Notes: generated by a model from the letters alone, not told the origin. A DNA stretch of 64,000 nt from Litsea cubeba (GCA_012931725.1 CM022949.1:66667679-66731678); one strand, 5' to 3'; shown: positions 48,901 to 61,080, numbered from the stretch's first letter. Made by a program: numbers and translations.

Positions 48901-49128
48901 AGTTAATGTTTTGATATTTGACATTTTACACTTTATTTACATGGTTAATATTTAAATATTTATGTAATTTTTTTTTACTATCTGCCTTCATTTTCCCATT
49001 TTAAATTTGTAGCGATCGCATATTACTCCCTTTTCTTTTGCATGAGTTTTGTTTCCATATACAAGGTATAAGTGTTTTTTATATGATACTAAGAAACAAA
49101 TATCTTCCTCTCTTATCTTTAATTAAGA

Positions 49129-49900
49129 ATGGAACATCAAGATGATATGAATCCTTCAAAGATTGCAAGGCAACGTCCAATTCAACTATTACGAATGAAA
49201 AGACTACGTCAAAATGAAAAAACAATAACATTTACAGGTGAAAACCTATTCAATAAATATTATTTTAATTTTCTATTAAATAAAATTAGTTTATTGATAA
49301 TTGCTATAAGTCGTTCTATGGAAATTTTTCATTAAACAGATGCACATAAAAGTGAATATCAACTTTCAAAAATGAGAAGAATGACCGAATATCGTCGTAC
49401 ATCAAATCGCCGAGATTTATCGACTGTGTCGAGTGCCATAAATTGTCATATAGGAAATGAGGAGAGTTCGGCATTACAAGATAGAGTCAATGACAAAGAA
49501 CCACGTGTTTCATCCATGGGCTCAAGAGGTAGATTATTAATTATTTCCTTATAATAATGTAATTAGATAATTATATTTTATTTAATATTAATTATTAATA
49601 TATTGTTTACTATTATCGTCAGTCTGTGAACGTAGTCATCAAGTCTCGACACAGCAACGTGAGGTCCATAATCTAATTCCTATCAATCAACAATGTTTGT
49701 CGTCCCAAAATCAACATTATGTCTATAAACTTGCTCGGAGACAGAGAATTATGAAGCTATGACATCGACGTACATCAAATCGCCGAGATTTATCAACTCT
49801 GTCAAGTGCCATAAATTGCCATAAAGGAAATGAGGAGAGTTCGGCATTACAAGATAGAGTCAATGACAAAGAACCACGTGTTTCATCAATGAGCTCAAGA
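49129..49900 (+). pseudogene. Helitron 5' short exons, one duplicated
   Basis: 49129-49240 reads EHQDDMNPSKIARQRPIQL.., a basic start like those of plant Helitron proteins. A 132-bp block reading RRTSNRRDLSTVSSAINCH and on to KEPRVSSMxSR occurs twice, at 49396-49527 and 49769-49900, separated by intron-like AT-rich DNA. The second copy has a TGA just before it. The function of this N-terminal part is not known to me. Confidence 0.5.
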
Positions 49901-50016
49901 TGTTCTTCGCAAAAAAGTATGTGGACGTTCAACACAAAGTGATACTTAATTAGCATTTTCCTATTCTTCACTCAAGTTTGTCAATTTAATGTTGCTAACC
50001 TAATATTATTATGTAG

Positions 50017-53000
50017 GACAAAATGTTGGAAGGAGAGACTTTGGCCCTCCAAGTGAGACACGTATTAAATGTGGTGCTTTGATGTGGAAACAAGAAGGAA
50101 CTAAAGGAGGAGCTAATGATCGAAGATATATTTTCAATAAGTGTTGTAGAGACGGGAAGATACTGTTACCCCTCTTGGAACATCCTCCTACATATTTGAG
50201 ATCACTAATGGAAAATTGTAACATTCAACAATCATCTAAGTTCAAAAAATCCATCCGAGCATACAACAGTGCATTCTCATTTACTTCGTTTGGAGCAAAT
50301 ATTGACTACAATGTAGCAAGTGGAGTGGGGCCGTTTACATTCAGAATACATGGTCAAGCTCACCACAAGATTGGATCGTTGTTACCAATGCCCGGGGAAA
50401 CTCCAAAATTCGCCCAACTTTATATATATGACACCGAACATGAGGTTCAAAATAGAAATCTTGCATTTACGCAACATACAAAATCTGGAGGCTTAGATTA
50501 TTTAATCATAGAAGCATTAAAAAATGAACTGGATGGTGTCAATCCATATGTAGACTGCTTCCGATCACTAAGAAATAGATTTGGACGTGAATATCCACGA
50601 GATCTAAAGATGAAAATACTCTATGATAGATATAAGGATCCAAGGCAATATAATCGTCCAACATCACATGAGGTAGCTGCATTATTAATTAGTGAAGGAT
50701 CTTCTGAAAATAGTAACCGAGATATCATCTTAGAAACTGTCTCGGGATCTTTACAAAGAATAAGCAAACTACATCCAAGTTATATGGCATTGCAATACCC
50801 ATTGCTATTTCCATATGGAGAAGATGGATGGCATGCCAACATATTATATAATCAGCTTTCACGATTGTCAAAATCTAATGTGTCAATGAGAGAGTACTAT
50901 TGTTACAGGTTACAACAAAGGAATGATGAAGGAAAGACAATTTTATTAACTGGAAGACTCTTCCACCAGTTCATTGTGGACGCATATGCATGTATTGAAC
51001 AAAATATAGCAAAATATGTCAGAAATAACCGGAGTAGATATGATTTTTTCCAAGGTGTCTCAGATGCAGTTGTTCAAGGAGATACAAGAGCATCAGCAAT
51101 TGGTCAACGCTACATATTACCTTCTTCATTTACAAGAAGCCCGCGCTACATGATTCAACAGTATCAAGATGCAATGGCGATATGCCGTTGGGCCGGATGC
51201 CCAGATATTTTTTTTAACATTTACATGAAATCCAAGATGGAAGGAAATCCAACACTTTTTAGACTTATTCCCAGGTCAAAAAGCAGAAGATCGTCATGAC
51301 GTTGTTGATAGGTTATTCCATATAAAATTGAAAGAATTAATGGACGAGGTACAGGATAAAAATCTTTTAGGTAGAGTTATTCAGGTAAATTCTTTTTCCA
51401 ATGCAAAATAACTCATTTTTTTTATTTCTCAATTTCTATTACTAAAAGTATCTCACTATTTCGTTCACAGATATATACGCCATTGAGTTTCAAAAGAGGG
51501 GCCTTCCTCATGCACATATATTGATAACACTTGATAAATGTGATAAGATATCTACAACTGAAGAAATAGATGATGTGGTCTCGGCCGAAATTCTGGATCT
51601 TGCACAAATCCAGAGCTGTATGAAACAATCAAGCGTTGTATGATGCATGGACCATGTGGTCCGCTAAATCCAAATTCTCCATGTATGGTTGACGGTAAAT
51701 GCAGCAAAAAAGTATCCAAAACGTTTCAACCAACAAACCTCACTTGACAATACTAGTTATCCGACATACAGGCGAAGAAATGATGGAAGGACGGTTAAAA
51801 TAGGATATGTTGAACTAGATAATAGATGGGTAGTTCCCTACAATCCTTTTTTGTCAAGAAAATATGATGCACATCTAAACATTGAGATTTGTAGCCAAAT
51901 ACGAGTCATTAAGTATTTGTACAAATATATTCACAAAGGCCCAGATAGAGCAACTATCGTTATCGAGGAAAGCACACAGTCACCAGATGCAACAGGCCGA
52001 ATGAGATATCGACAGGTTGATGAAATCAAACAATACTTTAATTGTCGTTATGTTTCAGCTCCAAAAGCATGCTGGGGAATTTTTGAATACAACCTTCATA
52101 GTAGAAATCCATCGGTTGAGCGTTTACAATATCATCTTGAAAATCAACAAATTGTTGTTTTCAACGATTATGACAGTTTAACATCTGTGTTAAATAGACC
52201 TGCAATAGAAATTACTATGTTCACTCAGTGGTTTGAAACAAATCGTCAATATCCTGATGCAAGAGATTTAAGATATGTTGACTTTCCAACAAACTGGACT
52301 TGGAAAAGCACTCAAAAGGTGTGGAGTAGAAGGAAACATGGTAAGATGTATTGGAAAATTATATTATGCGCATCCGACGTCAGGTTAGAGATATTAATGT
52401 TGCTTCATATAATAAGAGGTGCCACGCAGTATGGAGATTTAAGAACTGTGGATGGAGAGACACACACTTCTTTTAAATCAGCATGCATAGCACTTGGCTT
52501 ATTAGATGATGACAACGAGTGGGACATTGCATTAGCAGAAACATCACAGTGGGCGATAGCATATCAATTGAGAAATATGTTTGCGGAGATGCTTATGTTC
52601 TGTGAAGTATCAAATCCATTGCATGTATGGAACAAACAATGGAACTCACTTTCTGATGATATAGAGGTGAGGCTACGTAGGCATGAAAGATCAATCAGAC
52701 TCAATTTATCAGACCATGAGATACAAAATCAAACACTTATATAGATTGAGTCAATCCAAAATAAAAATGGTAGATCATTAAAAGAGTTTCAGGATATGCC
52801 ATTTCCACAATATGAACATGATGATTTTTTATCAAACAACCTGCTACACGAAGAAATGTCATACAATATCGACGATCTTGCACTAGAATTTAATGTCTTA
52901 CATTCGAGACTAAACCTGCAACAAAATAGTGTTCGACAAAATCATTTATTCATGTCTAAATGGCAAAGGCGGAGTTTTCTTTGTCAATGGTAGTGGTGGA

Positions 53001-54368
53001 ACGAGAAAAACATTCTTATGGAAAACAATAATTACAAAACTCCGAATTGAAGGAAAAATTGTTTTAGCAGTAGCATCATCGGGAATCGCATCTTTGTTGT
53101 TACCAGGTGGCCGGACTGCACATTCGCGCTTTAAGATACCATTACAGACTCATGAAGCATCATGTTGTGCTATTGGCAAAAAATCAAATTTGGCTAAGGT
53201 GATTCAAAAAACATCTTTGATCATATGGGATGAAGCACCTATATGCACAAGAATGCATTTGATGCGGTCGACGGGACACTACGCGACATAGTGAGTGCTG
53301 CTGATAATACTGGCAAAAACAAAATATTTGGTGGGCTAACTGTTGTATTGGGAGGTGACTTTAGACAGATTTTGCATGTTGTTAAAAGGGGGAAAAGAGA
53401 AGATATAGTAGCTGCTTCATTAACAAGATCTAAAATTTGGAAATATTGTGAAGTTTTAAACCTTACGGAGAACATGCGTCTACAGAATTTATCTAATAAT
53501 GATGACAATGCAAAGTTTGCGAGCTGGGTATTGAAAATAGGAGATGGAGATTGCAATACTCTGTGTACCAACATGGATTCAGATTCCAAGTGAATTGCGA
53601 ATAGATGCTGATGATGATGCCATTTCGCCCTTAATCAACTTTGTCTATGATAACTTAAATGTCAATATCAAGAATCATTCATATTTTAGAAACAGAGCAA
53701 TATTGACTCCATTGAATGACTATGTTGACAAGATTAATGATGAAATTCTTAATATGCTTTCTGATGAGTTTGATAAGAAGACATATCTAAGTGCAGATAC
53801 AATGGTTGAGGTTGAGGGCAGAGAAACCAGTCAGGATATGTTATACACCACAGAGTACTTAAACACTCTTAAATTTGCCGGATTGCCGAATCATTCATTA
53901 GAACTAAGAGTGGGTGCCCCAATTATGCTTTTACGTAATTTGGATCAATCTATTGGATTATGCAATGGAACGAGATTAATTATCAGTTTGGGACAACGAA
54001 CAAAAGAAGCAGATGTGGTCACAGGGACAAATGTGGGCGAGCGTGTATTCATTCCACGAATAGTGATGTCAACTGCTGAAACAGATTTGCCATTCATACT
54101 TAAAAGAAGACAGTTTCCAATTAAATTGGCGTTTGCAATGACAATAAACAAAAGTCAAGGGCAAACCCTGCAAAAAATTGGCCTTTATCTCCCAAAGCCT
54201 GTTTTCTCGCATGGACAGCTTTACGTTGCTCTATCTAGAGTGACGGATAAATCAGGGCTAAAGATCTTACTGAAGAGGAATGCTACCATTCCAATTAGAT
54301 ATACTAAAAATGTTGTATACAAAGAAGTCTTGAATGAAGTGAAGAGCCATTGCACAAATTACTCTTAG
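50017..54368 (+). pseudogene. Helitron Rep/Pif1-type helicase, disabled
   Basis: Rep part: 50017-51299 starts after an acceptor TATGTAG and reads GPPSETRIKCGALMWK, then ...LHPSYMALQYPLLFPYGEDGW..., the Helitron-like N domain. An intron-like gap follows (about 51385-51470). FQKRGLPHAHILITL (about 51491-51535) holds the HxH (HUH) metal site and IKYLYKYIHKG (about 51910) the paired Rep tyrosines. Helicase part: GSGGTRKTF (about 52993) is a Walker A in which the usual Gly before Lys is Arg; LIIWDEAP (about 53218) is Walker B; NLTENMRLQ, RVGAPIMLLRNLD, FAMTINKSQGQT and LYVALSRVT are late Pif1 motifs. Disruptions: a shift at the T8 run near 51210, TGA at 51223 where Cys is expected, and shifts near 51603, 53243 and 53560. 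It is a fossil. Confidence 0.85.
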
Positions 54369-54559
54369 AGGTATAAACAATTCCTTCTCTTCTCAGTAAA
54401 ACTGATGTAATATAGATGAGTTGTGCTACAAATTTCTCATTGCATTTTATTATAAATAGTTTTTATGTAACAATCTCATATGCTCAAACATCTATCAATG
54501 CTATTAAAAAATGATTACTATCAGAATTAAAATAAATGAGACTAACAATAATTTGAAAT

Positions 54560-57340
54560 TTTCATCTTTAGATTATCAAGGAATCATCAATGATGTCCAC
54601 CAAATTTCATCGTCTCGAGGAACTGCATCCTTATAATGACCGATGGTGCATTAAAGTAGGAGTAAACAGAATAATTGAAGACAGACAGTACAACAATGCT
54701 AAAGGTTCAGGGCGAATCAATAAATTAATCCTTATTGATATAAAGGTGACCTTTTAAATTTAAATACAATTCTATTTAAAATTGATATTTGAATACATGT
54801 CAGTTATATTTATTTTCTTCGTTTTTAAACTTTCAGGAGATCAAATACTTCTCACGCTGTTTAATGATGAGATACCAAAATTTGGCGATGAGATAAAAGA
54901 AGAAAATTGTTATACGATTAGAAATGTGAGAGTCAAAGAAGCACCAGATACATATAATGCCACCCCTCATCAATATCAACTATCATTAGCAAAAGATGCA
55001 GTTGTTTCACAAATAACAGAGACATGTGTAGATATTCCTCACTACATGTATTGCTTTCACTTCACTCGATAAAATGCCTTTATTTCTCAACAGATTTAAG
55101 TATCTGCAAGGTATTACAACTCTCATAACCATTTATATTCTTAAAGTTACAAATCTCTTCAAAACTTTATTCATTTGCATCAATATGATACAGACGTCAT
55201 TGGAGTTATCGAATATATAAGTGGCATATCATACATTAGAAAACAAGATCTAACGGAGCTTGCGAAGTTAGATATCACACTATGTGATGAAGGTATTTTA
55301 AATTCAATTGTATTAAATTATTTATATTTTTCAGATCAAATATATTCATTATTAATTTCATATATTTTGCTTTTGTAGTCGCAAGAGGATGAATCTTACT
55401 ATATGGGGAAACTTTGCTTTAGACAATTTTTACTCCTTAAATTCAAGTATATGCCGAGTTATTATAGCAACATCTATAATGGTTAAGCAATACAATGGTA
55501 AAATTAGTTTTTTTATCACTAATGATTTTTATTAATTTTATATGCAACTGGTACAAACTTCATGAGTTCTGTGTAGGAAACATTTATCTCAGTCCATCAA
55601 CTGCAACAAAGTTACAAATCAACCCTAATATTCCATTGGCAAGACGTTTGGTTTTATGGTAAGCGATTAACTTTTTCATTACTAACTTTTAATCTCTATT
55701 TGTTAATACTAACATCTTTGTGAAACGTTGAATTATAGTAATGAGCTTTCATTGTTAAATGACTCTAGCTCTATCAGATTGTCATTACATGAGGTTATTT
55801 TTATTATTGAACAATGGTGTCAATGAGGTAAAGTTAAACTTAAATACATCTTCACTTAATTGAAAAAAATAATTTTGAATAGTATGTAGTGCATACTAAC
55901 TTTTATTTTTCTTTTGTAAAAAATACAGGTTAAATATGTTGCAATAAAGGCCACAACTGTAATGTTACATATAGAAACCCCTTTCGCACAACTTTCCTGC
56001 AGTAAATGTGATAAGAAAATTTATGAAAGTGTCAACAATGGTAAATGTGTTCGTTTTAATGATTCAACGATACCAACAAAGATGAGGTACATAGATATTA
56101 CATTAAAAAAATAAGATATCTACCTTCTGCAAAGATTATGGCACAATTAATTTTAATATTCCTTTTTTATATTCTCAGCTACTATAACAGTCAAGGATCA
56201 CACCAAGCAAGCAACATTATTTATGCATGATGAAATACTAAAGAATTTCATAAATGCAACTGAAGAAGCATATAAAGACTATGCAGATAAGGTATTTTTA
56301 AATTTATCTGCATATAAATAAATTATGTTCTTTATTTTAAATGTTTCTATATATAAACATTATGTATGTATATGTATACATTAACTTTTAAACTATTTTG
56401 CAGATTAATTGGTATGATCTATTGGCAACTGAAATAAAAAAAGGCATTGTGGAAACAATATTTATTTCATATAAAAATAGACTCAAGTATGAATAGACTG
56501 ACATTTGAAAGTGGAATCACAGTCAAGAAAATAGAAGAAATACATTACAAAAAAGAATCAGAATTTTTGTTGGCAGCAATTGAAAAATGTTAGTTTTATT
56601 AAGACATCTTCAGCACTGTTCTATGAAATACCATTAACAATTCCTAATTCATGTGAAAATTGAACATGCAGTATCAAACAAGCAAGAAATTGGGACAAGA
56701 AAAGATGTTGGAGCAAATACTTTGGAAACAATACAAAAAAGAAATAATATTGTTGAGACAAGTGCAGTTGTTGACAAAATATTAGGTGCTAGGACAAGTC
56801 AATGTGCTGAGACAAGTTCAAGAGATGAGACGAGTGACATAAATGAAACAAGTGGACAAGGTGAAACAACTGCACGAATAAAAGGAGATGATGGACATAA
56901 GAAATATCATGAATTGATTGATGAAGACTTATAAACATTATTCACATTTTATTTTAATACATTGGCCCTTCATATCATAGTTATTTTATATGCTTTTTTA
57001 TATACTAATTCTATTTAATAAATCTATAAAATATTGCCTTTAAAATAATTTTATTTCTTATTTATGCTCATCATTTTGTTTTCTCTTTTTCATTCTTGTA
57101 AGGTTCATATAACATTCATACATCGTTTATGGAAATAGAAATTTTAGTTATTCCATTGCAGATTGGAGCGTTAACATCAGCCTCCTCTCCGACTATATCC
57201 CATGATATGTTACATAGCATAGACAGCTCTAAAATCGTCTGCACTCATACCATAAAGAAAAAGGTATGTTTGACTCGAACTTTATTTAATGTTTTCCTTT
57301 TGACAATTGATTTAGATTTATTTATAAGATTCTTTTAAAA
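54560..57340 (+). pseudogene. RPA70-like segments carried by the Helitron
   Basis: A series of short exon-like pieces separated by AT-rich introns resembles replication protein A large-subunit OB folds. 54593-54745 gives FHRLEELHPYNDRWCIKVGV. 54838-55000 gives GDQILLTLFNDEIPKFGD and YTIRNVRVKEAP. 55190-55290 gives DVIGVIEYISG. 55585-55660 gives NIYLSPSTATKLQINPNIP-type text. 55930-56090 gives a zinc-finger-like CSKCDKKIYE. 56170-56300 gives TLFMHDEILKNF. Plant Helitrons commonly carry such genes. Some joins do not keep frame, and the last ORF (56653-56934) is Thr/Glu-rich low complexity. Confidence 0.65.
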
Positions 57341-57542
57341 TATTTGTCTTTCTCTTACAAATATCCACACCACATGAATTGGAAGGCAAAAAAGTATATG
57401 GGGTTCTCCAAGAGATGGTGACCAATCTTGAATTCCGTATATAATTGCATTAAATGTAGTTTGTATTGTCTACATTCAATTTAAATTGGGTTTTCCTCCG
57501 ATGAATTAAAGGCTCGCGTTGGGCGCGGGCCCTGAAACGCTA

Positions 57543-58133
57543 TTATATAATAAAAGACAACAGGTTTTTCGTGGGAGAGCGACACGTGGCGAAGGGGCTT
57601 CCTGAGAGGACACGTGGCGGAACCTAAGACTTTTGCACTCCCACGTTCCAAAATTGCCCTTCCCTCCTTTTATTTCCCTTTAAATCCCAATTCCTATCCA
57701 ATCCCTAAAATCTCTCATTCTCCTGTAATAAACCTACACGGCTGGAACACACAAGTTTCATACTTCTGTTATCTCATCCACAAACAATCACAACCGTTCA
57801 AAAAAATGGACCCCACTATGTCCCCAACGAGTGCAATAATCCTGTCTGACATCTAAAGTGAAGGGTATGGTCCGTATGGAATGGGCAAGTCCTAAATTAA
57901 TGCAAGAGTTCATATTTTAGCCATCCTCATATGGTAGGCAACCTCGATCAGTCTAATAAAGATTCTCCTTGTATCTATTTGTAGGGCCCAAAAGATGGTG
58001 GCCAATCTTGAATTTTCTATATAATTGTATTAAATGTAGTTTGTTTGTTTACTTGGTGTCTACTTTCACTTTAAATTGGATTTTCCTTCCATGAATTAAA
58101 GGCTCGCGTTGGGCGCAGGCCCTGAAGCGCTAG
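57543..58133 (+). mobile_element. 591-bp non-autonomous Helitron directly behind the large one
   Basis: Begins TTATATAATAAAAGACAACA, like the large Helitron, and ends with the same hairpin (GGCTCGCG...CGCAGGCC) and GAAGCGCTAG (CTAG end). The last 170 bp are close to those of the large one (CCAATCTTGAATT, ATTAAATGTAGTTTG). It contains no helicase. After CTAG the host TRIM LTR resumes (TGTATATCAAG). Confidence 0.8.
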
Positions 58134-58372
58134 TGTATATCAAGCTTACAACCCCGCCGCTGCACGTGTGGGCTCCTTCATGGGAATTACACCCTCCATG
58201 GGAGAATACAGGGGCTCCACATAGGAATCACACCCACCGTGGGAGAATACAAGGCACAACAACCTAGGGGGTTCGAACACTCGACCTCCCACTCTAATAC
58301 CATGTTGAAAACCACTTACTCTAAAAGCTTAAGTTGATAGAGAATGGTGTAACAATGTATATCAAGATTACA

Positions 58373-59130
58373 ATAGACCACAGGGGGTCAACACACTTTG
58401 GAAGGCATAAATTTTGTTATGATATGGTACAAGAGATCCTCTGAACCTAATAAAATTTAGTGGTTTTCTTCCTCTAGCTTTAGGGTTCTTCAACCTTTCT
58501 TGAAGATCTCACGTATTGTTTTGGTAACTGTCAGACATTCGAATAAATCCTCTAGGCTCCAATGATCATCATTGAACGAAGGAGTTGATCTTCCAACATC
58601 TTGTAGACATCTCTTCAACAAAAGATATATTTCACAAAGGCATCAATACAGTCGACTCCGACTCTATCAGGAATAATTACTGGCAATCGGGTGAGGGGCC
58701 TACCTGGGTTTTCAGTTTTCTCCTTCGGCTTCGTGGCTTGGCCCTCTTCTCATTCTGTCGAAGTCATCTTCATCTTTGGGGGGATTTTATGCCTTCGAAA
58801 GTGTCGTGGTCGACCCCCAATATATATTGCTCTTGTTTTACAGAATCATACAGGTATTGTATCCCTGATTTAACAAATATTACAATCTACAAGATATATG
58901 TGGGTGACTCATATACCTATCTTCCACAAAGGCCTAACTTGACCTGACCTGAACCTGACCCAATTACATGTGAAATTAATAGAAGAGGGCGTGGACGGGA
59001 GTAGTAAGGATATATCAAAAGGAGTAACCTATTTGAGGATTTGGCTCATGAGAACGAATAAACAAGATTCATGTAGACAACCCACGGCTTTGATGATAGT
59101 GATGATGAGATAGATGATGGTCATGCCAAC
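58373..59130. other. flank of the TRIM and right inverted arm; no gene
   Basis: 58844-58980 is the right arm of the inverted repeat pairing with 46529-46668. The ORF at 58585-58947 crosses that arm and shows no family features. Confidence 0.5.
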
Positions 59131-60179
59131 CATGGTTCAAAATAGCGGCCGCTGCGTAGCATAGCGCCCACATTATCGACAATAACGGTTGGGGCCGCTA
59201 CGCTATTTTGAAAATAGCTGCGCTACGGTGTAAAACCAGAGCCAATCTTTATTTTTCCTAATTTTTCTCCTTAATAGTCTTTCCTAAAGTTGTCTCCACG
59301 CTTACATGGTTTCAAATCACTTAAAAAACACAAGATTGGCTACTACACAATATTTGAATTCTTTTGACCACTTAAAAAATTCACACTGCTACGCTGCTAC
59401 TAATCACCGCAACCACTACGTATTGCCCGCTACGTAGCATTTTGGCCACTAGCCGCTATGCTTGCCGCGACCTAGGCATGTCAAACGGGCCGGCCGGGCC
59501 CGCTCCAAGGGCAGGAAATACCCTGGCACGGCACAGCCCGCCATGGGCCGGACTGGAGCGGGCCAAGCGGGCCTCCTTCATGTTTTTTTTTCTTTTCTGT
59601 ATTAAATAAATTAATATTTACTAGGAATTGGAATTGTTCCCTCTGAAGAGCAAAAGTTTCAACGACATGTATCTTTCCGTGCATTTTTTTTGTTGGCTGG
59701 ATGAGGTGGAGAAAACAGGTGAAGAAAATAGACAAAACATGATTAGAGATTAATGTTAACACCGAAACTTTTTAATATGATGGCCATGGCTATCAATAGG
59801 CCACACTCAGGCTAGACTCACATGGACCAGAATCTAACCAAATAAGTGCTTCAGGACCCGAGTTCAAGTCGAATGGACCTGTGAAATTCAGGTTGGCCCG
59901 ACTCTACTCCTTAAAAGGATCTAACAAAATGGATAATTTTTTGAAAATTAAAAAATAGCCATTTTTTGGCGGGCCGTGCCTAGCAGGCCAGGCCTGTCGA
60001 GTCTGGCGGGCCGCAGGAGCCAACCCAACGTGCCAAGCGTGCGTGGCGGGCCGGGCCAACGGGCCCAGGCGCCTCGGCCCAGCACGGCCCATGTCACGGG
60101 CCGTGCCCTGTGGGCCATGCCGAATCAGGCCGGCCCGGCCCATTCGACATGCCTACCGCGACCGCTATTTTAATCCTTG
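59131..60179. mobile_element. hAT-type element (GCGGCCGC family), hosting a second hAT element
   Basis: Left end CATGGTTCAAAATAGCGG and inverted right end CAAGGATTAAAATAGCGG. Exact 8-bp duplication ATGCCAAC (59123-59130 and 60180-60187). Without the nested insert it is about 358 bp. Rich in GTAGC/GCTAC words, like 27073-27807. No coding. Confidence 0.85.
59473..60155. mobile_element. hAT-type MITE nested inside 59131-60179
   Basis: Left end TAGGCATGTCAAACGGGCCG and inverted right end TAGGCATGTCGAATGGGCCG. Exact 8-bp duplication CCGCGACC (59465-59472 and 60156-60163). Subterminal GGGCCGTGC/GGCACGGC words recall the MITE in ANR intron 1. The open frames inside are by-products of the GC-rich ends. 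Confidence 0.88.
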
Positions 60180-60187
60180 ATGCCAAC

Positions 60188-60775
60188 TTGCTTATTGTCT
60201 CGAACATCTAGGTCTCCTAAGAGCTTTCTTAAACAAGTAAGCTAATGAAATGTCAGACCTTACTAATATTACATAATTAGCGATTGAGCTTACTCCATTC
60301 ATGAAATATAAGACCTAGCAATTGTGTAATGTCGTTTAATCATCACCATTCAAATTCATAACAAGAACATAAAACCATTATTTTGACGAATTATTAATTC
60401 ACAAAAGTTTACACGCTCCATTTGTTATTCATTGGGTGTTCTACTCCAGCATTGGAGATACCCACAAAATGTTGTTTCTCACTTCTCTCAACCATTAAGT
60501 TGCCTCAAAGAAAATATAATAACCAGAAGTAGCCTTCTTGATTGATTGACATCCATGATCCAACCCAATAGCACCGTAAAAATTTCAAATCCAAAAGCTC
60601 ACGCCTAGAATAGACTAATGACTAATCCTTTGGTAAGGGAGGACTTTTAGACAATCACGAATTTAATAAAAAGCTTCCAAAATCATAAGATGGCATTAAC
60701 TAACTCACTACACCAAATACAACAACCTCTGATCATGTATTGTGACATAAATCGATCCACCAACAAATAGCTGAA
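60188..60775. other. intergenic/intronic, no feature recognised
   Basis: AT-rich, no coding or terminal-repeat signal that I can support. Confidence 0.5.
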
Positions 60776-60778
60776 ACT

Positions 60779-61080
60779 GTTAAGTAGATTGGTCTTCTGC
60801 TCCCTAAAAGCTTAAGCCTTTAGAGTGTATTGGCTAGTAAGGCTAGACAGGCATCAAAGCCATGCTAGGACACAAGTTTGAACCATGGGAAAGGCGTTAT
60901 TCCCTCAGGCAAGTCCAGGCACGTATTGCATGGGTAGGCACGTGTGGGTAGCAAATTTGAACAGCGTCCCGTTCGAGAGGAGGGAGGGGGTTGGGGGGGG
61001 GGGGGGGGGGGGGGGTCAATTAGATTGATCTTTCGCTTCCTAAAAGCTTAAGCTTTGGGGATGTATTGGCTAGTTAGACT
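60779..61080 (+). mobile_element. second TRIM-like element (approximate ends)
   Basis: Two ~65-bp direct repeats (60779-60848 and 61014-61080) share AGATTG.TCTT, CCTAAAAGCTTAAGC and TGTATTGGCTAGT. The left copy is followed by GGCATCAAAGCC, close to the tRNA-Met primer site. The right copy is preceded by a purine tract GAGAGGAGGGAGGGGG and a run of about 20 G. The CTAAAAGCTTAAG core is shared with the TRIM at 46725-58372. Confidence 0.45.

Larger units (their letters stand above)
46778..57542 (+). mobile_element. 10.8-kb Helitron with Rep/helicase and RPA-like segments
   Basis: The left edge (TTATATAATAAAAGAC) adjoins AACAA of the host LTR. The right edge ends CGCTA after a hairpin GGCTCGCG-TTGGG-CGCGGGCC located about 11 bases before the end, the usual Helitron 3' structure (a CTRR end is expected; the last base is lost or replaced here). 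No target duplication, as expected. The contents are 5' tandem repeats, duplicated short exons, the Rep/helicase pseudogene (about 50017-54368) and RPA-like pieces (54593-57000). Confidence 0.8.
46725..58372 (-). mobile_element. TRIM-like element (70-bp LTRs) hosting two Helitrons
   Basis: The 5' LTR is 58303-58372 on the - strand (TGTAATCTTGATATACATTG ... TTTTCAACA, 70 bp). Next to it is TGGTATTAGAG (58302-58292), an initiator tRNA-Met-like primer site. The 3' LTR is 46725-46777 plus 58134-58150 (53+17=70 bp), split by the Helitrons and preceded by the purine tract GGCGGGGT. The internal part is only about 140 bp (58151-58291) and non-coding. TG...CA ends, primer site and purine tract fit a terminal-repeat retrotransposon in miniature. 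The outer duplication is unclear: GACCA is on both sides, but with three extra bases on the right. Confidence 0.7.

Noticed and set aside
56653..56934. 93-codon Thr/Glu-rich ORF as a separate host gene
   Set aside because: Lies inside the Helitron behind RPA-like pieces and is best taken as the end of that transposon gene.
58261..58302. tRNA-like GGTTCGAA box near 58270
   Set aside because: The B-box-like word occurs just before a TRIM primer site, but no tRNA fold or A box was found; treated as TRIM internal sequence.
59481..60173. Several ORFs rich in Gly/Pro/Arg/Ala
   Set aside because: They are readings of the GC-rich inverted ends of the nested hAT MITE.
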